Assembly: GCF_947623445.1 (NCBI RefSeq)
Contig: NC_135243.1
Span: forward strand, 18,298,479 to 18,362,478
Direction of reading: 5' to 3'
DNA from: Clavelina lepadiformis
Taxonomy: Eukaryota > Chordata > Ascidiacea > Aplousobranchia > Clavelinidae
Length of the DNA stretch: 64,000 nucleotides
The notes below the pieces were generated by a model. The model was given only the letters and a program-made list of their open reading frames with translations, made no database searches and was not told where the DNA came from. This document shows positions 51,411 through 61,700 of the stretch, one piece after another. The position numbers and the translations under genes were made by a program. The stretch's first letter is position 1. The number at the start of each line of letters is the position of its first letter.

Positions 51411-51424
51411 CGGTTGCTTAACTT
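51411..51424 (-). promoter_or_regulatory. 14-bp match to 5S box A in the LINE 5' UTR
   Basis: GAAGTTAAGCAACC on the sense strand is identical to nt 49-62 of the 5S gene, which overlap the box A promoter region, and lies in the same orientation. It may be derived from the host gene or have arisen by chance; the flanks differ. Confidence 0.6.
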
Positions 51425-51426
51425 CG

Positions 51427-51490
51427 TCCACTACAGTCCACCGCTCTACCAACTCTTCTGACTGATATTTCCACTACAGTCCACCGCTCT
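51427..51490 (-). repeat. Incomplete 43-bp tandem repeat in the LINE 5' UTR
   Basis: A 21-bp sequence occurs exactly at 51427-51447 and again at 51470-51490, 43 bp apart; the second occurrence in sense order is followed by different sequence. Short 5' repeat monomers are common in LINE leaders and can add promoter copies. Confidence 0.85.
51431..51454 (-). other. tRNA-Tyr-like D-arm to anticodon fragment
   Basis: 24 bp that on the sense strand begin AGTTGGTAGAGCGGTGG and end GACTGTAG, as remembered for the region from the D loop to the anticodon GTA of metazoan tRNA-Tyr genes, which have their intron just after this point. A shorter copy of its 3' part lies at 51474-51490. No matching tRNA 3' half follows, so this is a fragment, not a tRNA gene. 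Confidence 0.6.
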
Positions 51491-51493
51491 CAA

Positions 51494-51506
51494 TAAAATG
51501 CTTACA
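51494..51506. repeat. LINE target site duplication, 5' side
   Basis: Second copy of TAAAATGCTTACA. Here it completes the 3' end of the upstream 5S gene and restores its T4 terminator directly before the first LINE base. Confidence 0.92.
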
Positions 51507-51617
51507 ACACCCGGTATTCCCAGGCGGTCACCCATCCAAGTACTAACCGGGCCCGAGGTTGCTTAACTTCCGAGATCGAACGAGATCGGGTCTACTCAAC
51601 CTGGTATGGTCGTAGGC
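51500..51617 (-). rRNA. 5S rRNA gene hosting the LINE at its 3' end
   Basis: A complete 118-nt consensus-like gene. The LINE begins 6 nt beyond its last base, so gene and ATTTTA terminator are both whole because the duplicated target supplies them. Read-through of this weak T4 stop would run straight into the LINE 5' UTR in sense direction, which could be a source of element transcripts (inference). The following spacer with ATAACTTTCATTGAA is the one that neighbours the TT-variant copies elsewhere, so the pre-insertion order of units can be inferred. Confidence 0.95.
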
Positions 51618-53788
51618 GATTTCAAAAGAAAGAAAATGGCCTTTTCAATTATAATTCGATTGCATAGGAAATTAAAAACGCAAACAGTTGCTATAACTTT
51701 CATTGAAATATACAGCATGACTAAAATGCTTACAACACCCGGTATTCCCAGGCGGTCACCCATCCAAGTACTAACCGGGCCCGAGGTTGCTTAACTTCCG
51801 AGATCGAACGAGATCCGGTCTACTCAACCTGGTATGGTCGTAGGCGATTTCAAAAGAAAAAAAATGGCCTTTTCAATTATAATTCGATTGCATAGGAAAT
51901 TCAAAAACGCAAACAATTGCTATAAATTTCATTGAAGTATACAGCATGACTAAAATGCTTACAACACCCAGTATTCCCAGGCGGTCACCCATCCAAGTAC
52001 TAACCGGGCCCGAGGTTGCTTAACTTCCGAGATCGAACGAGATCGGGTCTACTCAACCTGGTATGGTCGTAGGCGATTTCAAAAGAAAGAAAATGGCCTT
52101 TTCAATTATAATTCGATTGCATAGGAAATTCAAAATGGCAAACAATTGCTATAAATTTCATTGAAATATACAGCATGACTAAAATGCTTACAACACCCGG
52201 TTTTCCCAGGCGGTCACCCATCCAAGTACTAACCGGGCCCGAGGTTGCTTAACTTCCGAGATCGAACGAGATCGGGTCTACTCAACCTGGTATGGACTTA
52301 GGCGGTTTCAAAAGAAAGAAAATGGCCTTTTCAATTATAATTCGATTGCATAGGAAATTCAAAAACGCAAACAGTTGCTATAAATTTAATTTAAATATAC
52401 AGCATGACTAAAATGCTTACAACACCCGGTATTCCCAGGCGGTCACCCATCCAAGTACAAACCGGGCCCGAGGTTGCTTAACTTCCGAGATCGAACGAGA
52501 TCCGGCCTACTCAACCTGGTATGGTCGTAGGCGGTTTCAAAAGAAAGAAAATGGCCTTTTCAATTAAAATTCGATTGCATAGGAAATTCAAAAACGCAAA
52601 CAGTTGCTATAAATTTCATTCAAATATACAGCATGACTAAAATGCTTAAAACACCCGGTATTCCCAGGCGGTCACCCATCCAAGTACTAACCGGGACCGA
52701 GGCTGCTTAACTTCCGAGATCGAACGAGATCGGGTCTACTCAAACTGGTATGGTCGTAGGCGGTTTCAAAAGAAAGAAAATGACCTTTTCAATTATAATT
52801 CGATTGCATAGGAAATTCAAAAACGCAAACAGTTGCTATAAATTTCATTCAAATATACAGCATGACTAAAATGCTTACATTACCCGGTATTCCCAGGCGG
52901 TCACCCATCCAAGTACTAACCGGGCCCGAGGTTGCTTAACTTCCGAGATCGAACGAGATCGGGTTTACTCAACCTGGTATGGTCGTAGGCGATTTCAAAA
53001 GAAAGAAAATGGCCTTTTCAATTATAATTCGATTGCATAGGAAATTCAAAAACGCAAACAGTTGCTATAACTTTCATTGAAATATACAGCATGACTAAAA
53101 TGCTTACAACACCCGGTATTCCCAGGCGGTCACCCATCCAAGTACTAACCGGACCCGAGGTTGCTTAACTTCCGAGATAGAACGAGATCGGGTCTACTCA
53201 ACCTGGTATGGTCGTAGGCGATTTCAAAAGAAAGAAAATGGCCTTTTCAATTATAATTCGATTGCATAGGAAATTCAAAAACGCAAACAATTGCTATAAA
53301 TTTCATTGAACTATACAGCATGACTAAAATGCTTACAACACCCAGTATTCCCAGGCGGTCACCCATCCAAGTACTAACCGGGCCCGAGGTTGCTTAACTT
53401 CCGAGATCGAACGAGATCGGGTCTACTCAACCTGGTATGGTCGTAGGCGATTTCAAAAGAAAGAAAATGGCCTTTTCAATTATAATTCGATTGCATAGGA
53501 AATTCAAAATGGCAAACAATTGCTATAAATTTCATTGAAATATACAGCATGACTAAAATGCTTACAACACCCGGTATTCCCAGGCGGTCACCCATCCAAG
53601 TACTAACCGGGCCCGAGGTTGCTTAACTTCCGAGATCGAACGAGATCGGGTCTACTCAACCTGGTATGGTCTTAGGCGGTTTCAAAAGAAAGAAAATGGC
53701 CTTTTCAATTATAATTCGATTGCATAGGAATTTCAAAAACGCAAACAGTTGCTATAAATTTAATTTAAATATACAGCATGACTAAAAT

Positions 53789-53906
53789 GCTTACAACACC
53801 CGGTATTCCCAGGCGGTCACCCATCCAAGTACTAACCGGGCCCGAGGTTGCTTAACTTCCGAGAGCGAACGAGATCCGGTCTACTCAACCTGGTATGGTC
53901 TTAGGC
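53789..53906 (-). rRNA. 5S rRNA gene copy with several helix-breaking changes
   Basis: An example of the degraded variant common in the right block. It has C6A (5' end GCCTAAGACC, breaking pair 6-113), C30G (breaking pair 30-47 in helix III) and A42C. With the array-wide C3/A116 mismatch, helix I is badly weakened. Copies share these changes through higher-order repeats, so the variant spread by exchange despite its likely loss of function. It may be a pseudogene, but it is full length. Confidence 0.8.
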
Positions 53907-54246
53907 GGTTTCAAAAGAAAGAAAATGGCCTTTTCAATTATAATTCGATTGCATAGGAAATTCAAAAACGCAAACAGTTGCTATAAATTTAATTTAAATA
54001 TAAAGCATGACTAAAATGCTTACAACACCCGGTATTCCTAGGCGGTCACCCATCCAAGTACAAACCGGGCCCGAGGTTGCTTAACTTCCGAGATCGAACG
54101 AGATCCGGTCTACTCAACCTGGTATGGTCGTAGGCGGTTTCAAAAGAAAGAAAATGGCCTTTTCAATTATAATTCGATTGCATAGGAAATTCAAAAACGC
54201 AAACAATTGCTATAAATTTCATTGAAGTATACAGCATGACTAAAAT

Positions 54247-54361
54247 GCTTACAACCAGTATTCCCAGGCGGTCACCCATCCAAGTACTAACCGGGCCCGA
54301 GGTTGCTTAACTTCCGAGATCGAACGAGATCGGGTCTACTCAACCTGGTATGGTCGTAGGC
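54247..54361 (-). rRNA. 5S rRNA gene copy, 115 nt (3-nt deletion near 3' end)
   Basis: Plus strand reads GCTTACAACCAGTATTCCC, three bases short of GCTTACAACACCCAGTATTCCC. The loss falls at the helix I/helix V junction and probably disturbs it. Same variant at 55846, 58591 and 63855. Confidence 0.85.
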
Positions 54362-55845
54362 GGTTTCAAATAAAGAAAATGGCCTTTTCAATTAAAATTC
54401 GATTGCATAGGAAATTCAAAAACGCAAACAGTTGCTATAAATTTCATTCAAATATACAGCATGACTAAAATGCTTACAACACCCGGTATTCCCAGGCGGT
54501 CACCCATCCAAGTACTAACCGGGACCGAATTTGCTTAACTTCCGAGATCGAACTAGATCGGGTCTACTCAAACTGGTATGGTCGTAGGCGGTTTCAAAAG
54601 AAAGAAAATGGCCTTTTCAATTATAATTCGATTGCATAGGAAATTCAAAAACACAAACAGTTGCTATAAATTTGATTCAAATATACAGCATGACTAAAAT
54701 GCTTACATTACCCGGTATTCCCAGGCGGTCACCCATCCAAGTACTAACCGGGCCCGAGGTTGCTTAACTTCCGAGATCGAACGAGATCGGGTCTACTCAA
54801 CCTGGTATGGTCGTAGGCGATTTCAAAAGAAAAAAAATGGCCTTTTCTATTATAATTCGATTGCATAGGAAATTCAAAAACGCAAACAGTTGCTATAACT
54901 TTCATTGAAATATACAGCATGACTAAAATGCTTACAACACCCAGTATTCCCAGGCAGTCAACCATCCAAGTACTAACCTGGCCCGAGGTTGCTTAACTTC
55001 CGAGATCGAACGAGATCGGGTCTACTCAACCTGGTATGGTCGTAGGCGATTTCAAAAGAAAGAAAATGGCCTTTTCAATTATAATTCGATTGCATAGGAA
55101 ATTCAAAATGGCAAACAATTGCTATAAATTTCATTGAAATATACAGCATGACTAAAATGCTTACAACACCCGGTATTCCCAGGCGGTCACCCATCCAAGT
55201 ACTAACCGGGCCCGAGGTTGCTTAACTTCCGAGATCGAACGAGATCGGGTCTACTCAACCTGGTATGGTCTTAGGCGGTTTCAAAAGAAAGAAAATGGCC
55301 TTTTCAATTATAATTCGATTGCATAGGAATTTCAAAAACGCAAACAGTTGCTATAAATTTAATTTAAATATACAGCATGACTAAAATGCTTACAACACCC
55401 GGTATTCCCAGGCGGTCACCCATCCAAGTACTAACCGGGCCCGAGGTTGCTTAACTTCCGAGAGCGAACGAGATCCGGTCTACTCAACCTGGTATGGTCT
55501 TAGGCGGTTTCAAAAGAAAGAAAATGGCCTTTTCAATTATAATTCGATTGCATAGGAAATTCAAAAACGCAAACAGTTGCTATAAATTTAATTTAAATAT
55601 ACAGCATGACTAAAATGCTTACAACACCCGGTATTCCCAGGCGGTCACCCATCCAAGTACAAACCGGGCCCGAGGTTGCTTAACTTCCGAGATCAAACGA
55701 GATCCGGTCTACTCAACCTGGTATGGTCGTAGGCGGTTTCAAAAGAAAGAAAATGGCCTTTTCAATTATAATTCGATTGCATAGGAAATTCAAAAACGCA
55801 AACAATTGCTATAAATTTCATTGAAGTATACAGCATGACTAAAAT

Positions 55846-55960
55846 GCTTACAACCAGTATTCCCAGGCGGTCACCCATCCAAGTACTAACCGGGCCCGAG
55901 GTTGCTTAACTTCCGAGATCGAACGAGATCGGGTCTACTCAACCTGGTATGGTCGTAGGC
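55846..55960 (-). rRNA. 5S rRNA gene copy, 115 nt (3-nt deletion)
   Basis: Same private deletion as at 54247-54361, carried here by the 7-unit duplication. Confidence 0.83.
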
Positions 55961-58590
55961 GGTTTCAAAAGAAAGAAAATGGCCTTTTCAATTAAAATTC
56001 GATTGCATAGGAAATTCAAAAACGCAAACAGTTGCTATAAATTTCATTCAAATATACAGCATGACTAAAATGCTTACAACACCCGGTATTCCCAGGCGGT
56101 CACCCATCCAAGTACTAACCGGGACCGAATTTGCTTAACTTCCGAGATCGAACTAGATCGGGTCTACTCAAACTGGTATGGTCGTAGGCGGTTTCAAAAG
56201 AAAGAAAATGGCCTTTTCAATTATAATTCGATTGCATAGGAAATTCAAAAACACAAACAGTTGCTATAAATTTGATTCAAATATACAGCATGACTAAAAT
56301 GCTTACATTACCCGGTATTCCCAGGCGGTCACCCATCCAAGTACTAACCGGGCCCGAGGTTGCTTAACTTCCGAGATCGAACGAGATCGGGTCTACTCAA
56401 CCTGGTATGGTCGTAGGCGATTTCAAAAGAAAGAAAATGGCGTTTTCAATTATAATTCGATTGCATAGGAAATTCAAAAACGCAAACAGTTGCTATAACT
56501 TTCATTGAAATATACAGCATGACTAAAATGCTTACAACACCCAGTATTCCCAGGCAGTCAACCATCCAAGTACTAACCTGGCCCGAGGTTGCTTAACTTC
56601 CGAGATCGAACGAGATCGGGTCTACTCAACCTGGTATGGTCGTAGGCGATTTCAAAAGAAAGAAAATGGCCTTTTCAATTATAATTCGATTGCATAGGAA
56701 ATTCAAAATGGCAAACAATTGCTATAAATTTCATTGAAATATACAGCATGACTAAAATGCTTAAAACACCCGGTATTCCCAGGCGGTCACCCATCCAAGT
56801 ACTAACCGGGCCCGAGGTTGCTTAACTTCCGAGATCGAACGAGATCGGGTCTACTCAACCTGGTATGGTCTTAGGCGGTTTCAAAAGAAAGAAAATGGCC
56901 TTTTCAATTATAATTCGATTGCATAGGAAATTGAAAAACGCAAACAGTTGCTATAAATTTAATTTAAATATACAGCATGACTAAAATGCTTACAACACCC
57001 GGTATTCCCAGGCGGTCACCCATCCAAGTACTAACCGGGCCCGAGGTTGCTTAACTTCCGAGAGCGAACGAGATCCGGTCTACTCAACCTGGTATGGTCT
57101 TAGGCGGTTTCAAAAGAAAGAAAATGGCCTTTTCAATTATAATTCGATTGCATAGGAAATTCAAAAACGCAAACAGTTGCTATAAATTTAATTTAAATAT
57201 ACAGCATGACTAAAATGCTTACAACACCCGGTATTCCCAGGCGGTCACCCATCCAAGTACAAACCGGGCCCGAGGTTGCTTAACTTCCGAGATCGAACGA
57301 GATCCGGTCTACTCAACCTGGTATGGTCGTAGGCGGTTTCAAAAGAAAGAAAATGGCCTTTTCAATTAAAATTCGATTGCATAGGAAATTCAAAAACGCA
57401 AACAGTTGCTATAAATTTCATTCAAATATACAGCATGACTAAAATGCTTACAACACACGGTATTCCCAGGCGGTCACCCATCCAAGTACTAACCGGGACC
57501 GAGGTTGCTTAACTTCCGAAATCGAACGAGATCGGGTCTACTCAACCTGGTATGGTCGTAGGCGATTTCAAAAGAAAGAAAATGGCCTTTTCAATTATAA
57601 TTCGATTGCATAGGAAATTCAAAAACGCAAACAATTGCTATAAATTTCATTGAAGTATACAGCATGACTAAAATGCTTACAACACCCAGTATTCCCAGGC
57701 GGTCACCCATCCAAGTACTAACCGGGCCCGAGGTTGCTTAACTTCCGAGATCGAACGAGATCGGTTCTACTCAACCTGGTATGGTCGTAGGCGATTTCAA
57801 AAGAAAGAAAATGGCCTTTTCAATTATAATTCGATTGCATAGGAAATTCAAAATGGCAAACAATTGCTATAAATTTCATTGAAATATACAGCATGACTAA
57901 AATGCTTACAACACCCGTTATTCCCAGGCGGTCACCCATCCAAGTACTAACCGGGCCCGAGGTTGCTTAACTTCCGAGATCGAACGAGATCGGGTCTACT
58001 CAACCTGGTATGGACTTAGGCGGTTTCAAAAGAAAGAAAATGGCCTTTTCAATTATAATTCGATTGCATAGGAATTTCAAAAACGCAAACAGTTGCTATA
58101 AATTTAATTTAAATATACAGCATGACTAAAATGCTTACAACACCCGGTATTCCCAGGCGGTCACCCATCCAAGTACTAACCGGGCCCGAGGTTGCTTAAC
58201 TTCCGAGAGCGAACGAGATCCGGTCTACTCAACCTGGTATGGTCTTAGGCGGTTTCAAAAGAAAGAAAATGGCCTTTTCAATTATAATTCGATTGCATAG
58301 GAAATTCAAAAACGCAAACAGTTGCTATAAATTTAATTTAAATATACAGCATGACTAAAATGCTTACAACACCCGGTATTCCCAGGCGGTCACCCATCCA
58401 AGTACAAACCGGGCCCGAGGTTGCTTAACTTCCGAGATCAAACGAGATCCGGTCTACTCAACCTGGTATGGTCGTAGGCGGTTTCAAAAGAAAGAAAATG
58501 GCCTTTTCAATTATAATTCGATTGCATAGGAAATTCAAAAACGCAAACAATTGCTATAAATTTCATTGAAGTATACAGCATGACTAAAAT

Positions 58591-58705
58591 GCTTACAACC
58601 AGTATTCCCAGGCGGTCACCCATCCAAGTACTAACCGGGCCCGAGGTTGCTTAACTTCCGAGATCGAACGAGATCGGGTCTACTCAACCTGGTATGGTCG
58701 TAGGC
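58591..58705 (-). rRNA. 5S rRNA gene copy, 115 nt (3-nt deletion)
   Basis: Same private deletion, carried here by the 12-unit duplication. Confidence 0.83.
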
Positions 58706-61700
58706 GGTTTCAAAAGAAAGAAAATGGCCTTTTCAATTAAAATTCGATTGCATAGGAAATTCAAAAACGCAAACAGTTGCTATAAATTTCATTCAAATAT
58801 ACAGCATGACTAAAATGCTTACAACACCCGGTATTCCCAGGCGGTCACCCATCCAAGTACTAACCGGGACCGAATTTGCTTAACTTCCGAGATCGAACTA
58901 GATCGGGTCTACTCAAACTGGTATGGTCGTAGGCGGTTTCAAAAGAAAGAAAATGGCCTTTTCAATTATAATTCGATTGCATAGGAAATTCAAAAACACA
59001 AACAGTTGCTATAAATTTGATTCAAATATACAGCATGACTAAAATGCTTACATTACCCGGTATTCCCAGGCGGTCACCCATCCAAGTACTAACCGGGCCC
59101 GAGGTTGCTTAACTTCCGAGATCGAACGAGATCGGGTCTACTCAACCTGGTATGGTCGTAGGCGATTTCAAAAGAAAGAAAATGGCGTTTTCAATTATAA
59201 TTCGATTGCATAGGAAATTCAAAAACGCAAACAGTTGCTATAACTTTCATTGAAATATACAGCATGACTAAAATGCTTACAACACCCAGTATTCCCAGGC
59301 AGTCAACCATCCAAGTACTAACCTGGCCCGAGGTTGCTTAACTTCCGAGATCGAACGAGATCGGGTCTACTCAACCTGGTATGGTCGTAGGCGATTTCAA
59401 AAGAAAGAAAATGGCCTTTTCAATTATAATTCGATTGCATAGGAAATTCAAAATGGCAAACAATTGCTATAAATTTCATTGAAATATACAGCATGACTAA
59501 AATGCTTAAAACACCCGGTATTCCCAGGCGGTCACCCATCCAAGTACTAACCGGGCCCGAGGTTGCTTAACTTCCGAGATCGAACGAGATCGGGTCTACT
59601 CAACCTGGTATGGTCTTAGGCGGTTTCAAAAGAAAGAAAATGGCCTTTTCAATTATAATTCGATTGCATAGGAAATTGAAAAACGCAAACAGTTGCTATA
59701 AATTTAATTTAAATATACAGCATGACTAAAATGCTTACAACACCCGGTATTCCCAGGCGGTCACCCATCCAAGTACTAACCGGGCCCGAGGTTGCTTAAC
59801 TTCCGAGAGCGAACGAGATCCGGTCTACTCAACCTGGTATGGTCTTAGGCGGTTTCAAAAGAAAGAAAATGGCCTTTTCAATTATAATTCGATTGCATAG
59901 GAAATTCAAAAACGCAAACAGTTGCTATAAATTTAATTTAAATATACAGCATGACTAAAATGCTTACAACACCCGGTATTCCCAGGCGGTCACCCATCCA
60001 AGTACAAACCGGGCCCGAGGTTGCTTAACTTCCGAGATCGAACGAGATCCGGTCTACTCAACCTGGTATGGTCGTAGGCGGTTTCAAAAGAAAGAAAATG
60101 GCCTTTTCAATTAAAATTCGATTGCATAGGAAATTCAAAAACGCAAACAGTTGCTATAAATTTCATTCAAATATACAGCATGACTAAAATGCTTACAACA
60201 CACGGTATTCCCAGGCGGTCACCCATCCAAGTACTAACCGGGACCGAGGTTGCTTAACTTCCGAAATCGAACGAGATCGGGTCTACTCAACCTGGTATGG
60301 TCGTAGGCGATTTCAAAAGAAAGAAAATGGCCTTTTCAATTATAATTCGATTGCATAGGAAATTCAAAAACGCAAACAATTGCTATAAATTTCATTGAAG
60401 TATACAGCATGACTAAAATGCTTACAACACCCAGTATTCCCAGGCGGTCACCCATCCAAGTACTAACCGGGCCCGAGGTTGCTTAACTTCCGAGATCGAA
60501 CGAGATCGGTTCTACTCAACCTGGTATGGTCGTAGGCGATTTCAAAAGAAAGAAAATGGCCTTTTCAATTATAATTCGATTGCATAGGAAATTCAAAATG
60601 GCAAACAATTGCTATAAATTTCATTGAAATATACAGCATGACTAAAATGCTTACAACACCCGTTATTCCCAGGCGGTCACCCATCCAAGTACTAACCGGG
60701 CCCGAGGTTGCTTAACTTCCGAGATCGAACGAGATCGGGTCTACTCAACCTGGTATGGACTTAGGCGGTTTCAAAAGAAAGAAAATGGCCTTTTCAATTA
60801 TAATTCGATTGCATAGGAAATTCAAAAACGCAAACAGTTGCTATAAATTTAATTTAAATATACAGCATGACTAAAATGCTTACAACACCCAGTATTCCCA
60901 GGCGGTCACCCATCCAAGTACAAACCGGGCTTGAGGTTGCTTAACTTCCGAGATCGAACGAGATCCGGTCTACTCAACCTGGTATGGTCGTAGGCGGTTT
61001 TAAAAGAAAGAAAATGGCCTTTTCAATTAAAATTCGATTGCATAGGAAATTCAAAAACGCAAACAGTTGCTATAAATTTCATTCAAATATACAGCATGAC
61101 TAAAATGCTTACAACACCCGGTATTCCCAGGCGGTCACCCATCCAAGTACTAACCGGGACCGAGGTTGCTTAACTTCCGAGATCGAACGAGATCGGGTCT
61201 ACTCAAACTGGTATGGTCGTAGGCGGTTTCAAAAGAAAGAAAATGGCCTTTTCAATTATAATTCGATTGCATAGGAAATTCAAAAACGCAAACAGTTGCT
61301 ATAAATTTCATTCAAATATACAGCATGACTAAAATGCTTACATTACCCGGTATTCCCAGGCGGTCACCCATCCAAGTACTAACCGGGCCCGAGGTTGCTT
61401 AACTTCCGAGATCGAACGAGATCGGGTCTACTCAACCTGGTATGGTCGTAGGCGATTTCAAAAGAAAGAAAATGGCCTTTTCAATTATAATTCGATTGCA
61501 TAGGAAATTCAAAAACGCAAACAGTTGCTATAACTTTCATTGAAATATACAGCATGACTAAAATGCTTACAACACCCGGTATTCCCAGGCGGTCACCCAT
61601 CCAAGTACTAACCGGGCCCGCGGTTGCTTAACTTCCGAGATCGAACGAGATCGGGTCTACTCAACCTGGTATGGTCGTAGGCGATTTCAAAAGAAAGAAA

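Larger units (their letters stand above)
46217..51493 (-). mobile_element. L1/Tx1-like non-LTR retrotransposon inserted in a 5S gene
   Basis: A two-ORF LINE of about 5277 bp between copies of a 13-bp target duplication. Order on the minus strand: 5' UTR, ORF1 with CCHC knuckle, 56-bp gap, ORF2 with endonuclease and reverse transcriptase, 3' UTR and A-rich tail. ORF2 reads NYRPITLLNVDYKIFSK around residues 524-540, the signature of L1-clade elements of the Tx1 group, several of which are target-specific. A Tx1-group family that targets 5S genes (Mutsu) has been reported in fish; whether this element belongs to it needs a tree. Both ORFs are open and the target duplication is exact, so the insertion looks young and possibly competent. 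It lies in the same direction as the 5S genes. Confidence 0.96.
51315..51493 (-). promoter_or_regulatory. LINE 5' UTR with Pol III-gene-like segments
   Basis: A 179-bp leader. In sense order it opens with an incomplete 43-bp tandem repeat whose shared 21 bp include AGAGCGGTGGACTGTAG. The second copy extends into AGTTGGTAGAGCGGTGG, as in the D arm of tRNA-Tyr. It then has GAAGTTAAGCAACC, identical to 14 nt of 5S box A. No convincing tRNA B box is visible; GGGTTAGCCACCC is only a weak candidate. The leader may hold the element's internal promoter, which full-length LINEs need to carry. Confidence 0.65.
53500..60700. repeat. Higher-order repeats of 7 units (1599 bp) and 12 units (2745 bp)
   Basis: A private 3-nt deletion marker in the 5S gene recurs at 54251, 55850 and 58595 (spacing 1599 and 2745 bp), and CCCGTTATTCCC recurs at about 57915 and 60660 (2745 bp). 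Thus a 7-unit and then a 12-unit segment were duplicated, the second including the first. A related copy of the marker lies at 63859. Confidence 0.82.

Noticed and set aside
51427-51490. A complete tRNA-Tyr gene in the LINE leader
   Set aside because: Only the D-arm to anticodon part is recognisable. There is no 3' half, no clear B box and no acceptor pairing.
524-51794. Recurrent plus-strand frames of 62 codons beginning MVVGDFKRKK or similar (about 19 copies)
   Set aside because: They run antisense from a 5S gene 5' end through the spacer into the next 5S gene. Their similarity follows from the DNA repeat, most other units interrupt the frame, and both ends lie in rRNA genes. Not proteins.
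54744-54965. Minus-strand frame of 73 codons in the right array
   Set aside because: It spans a 5S gene, a spacer and part of the next gene, and is open only because of local variants. No sign of coding selection.
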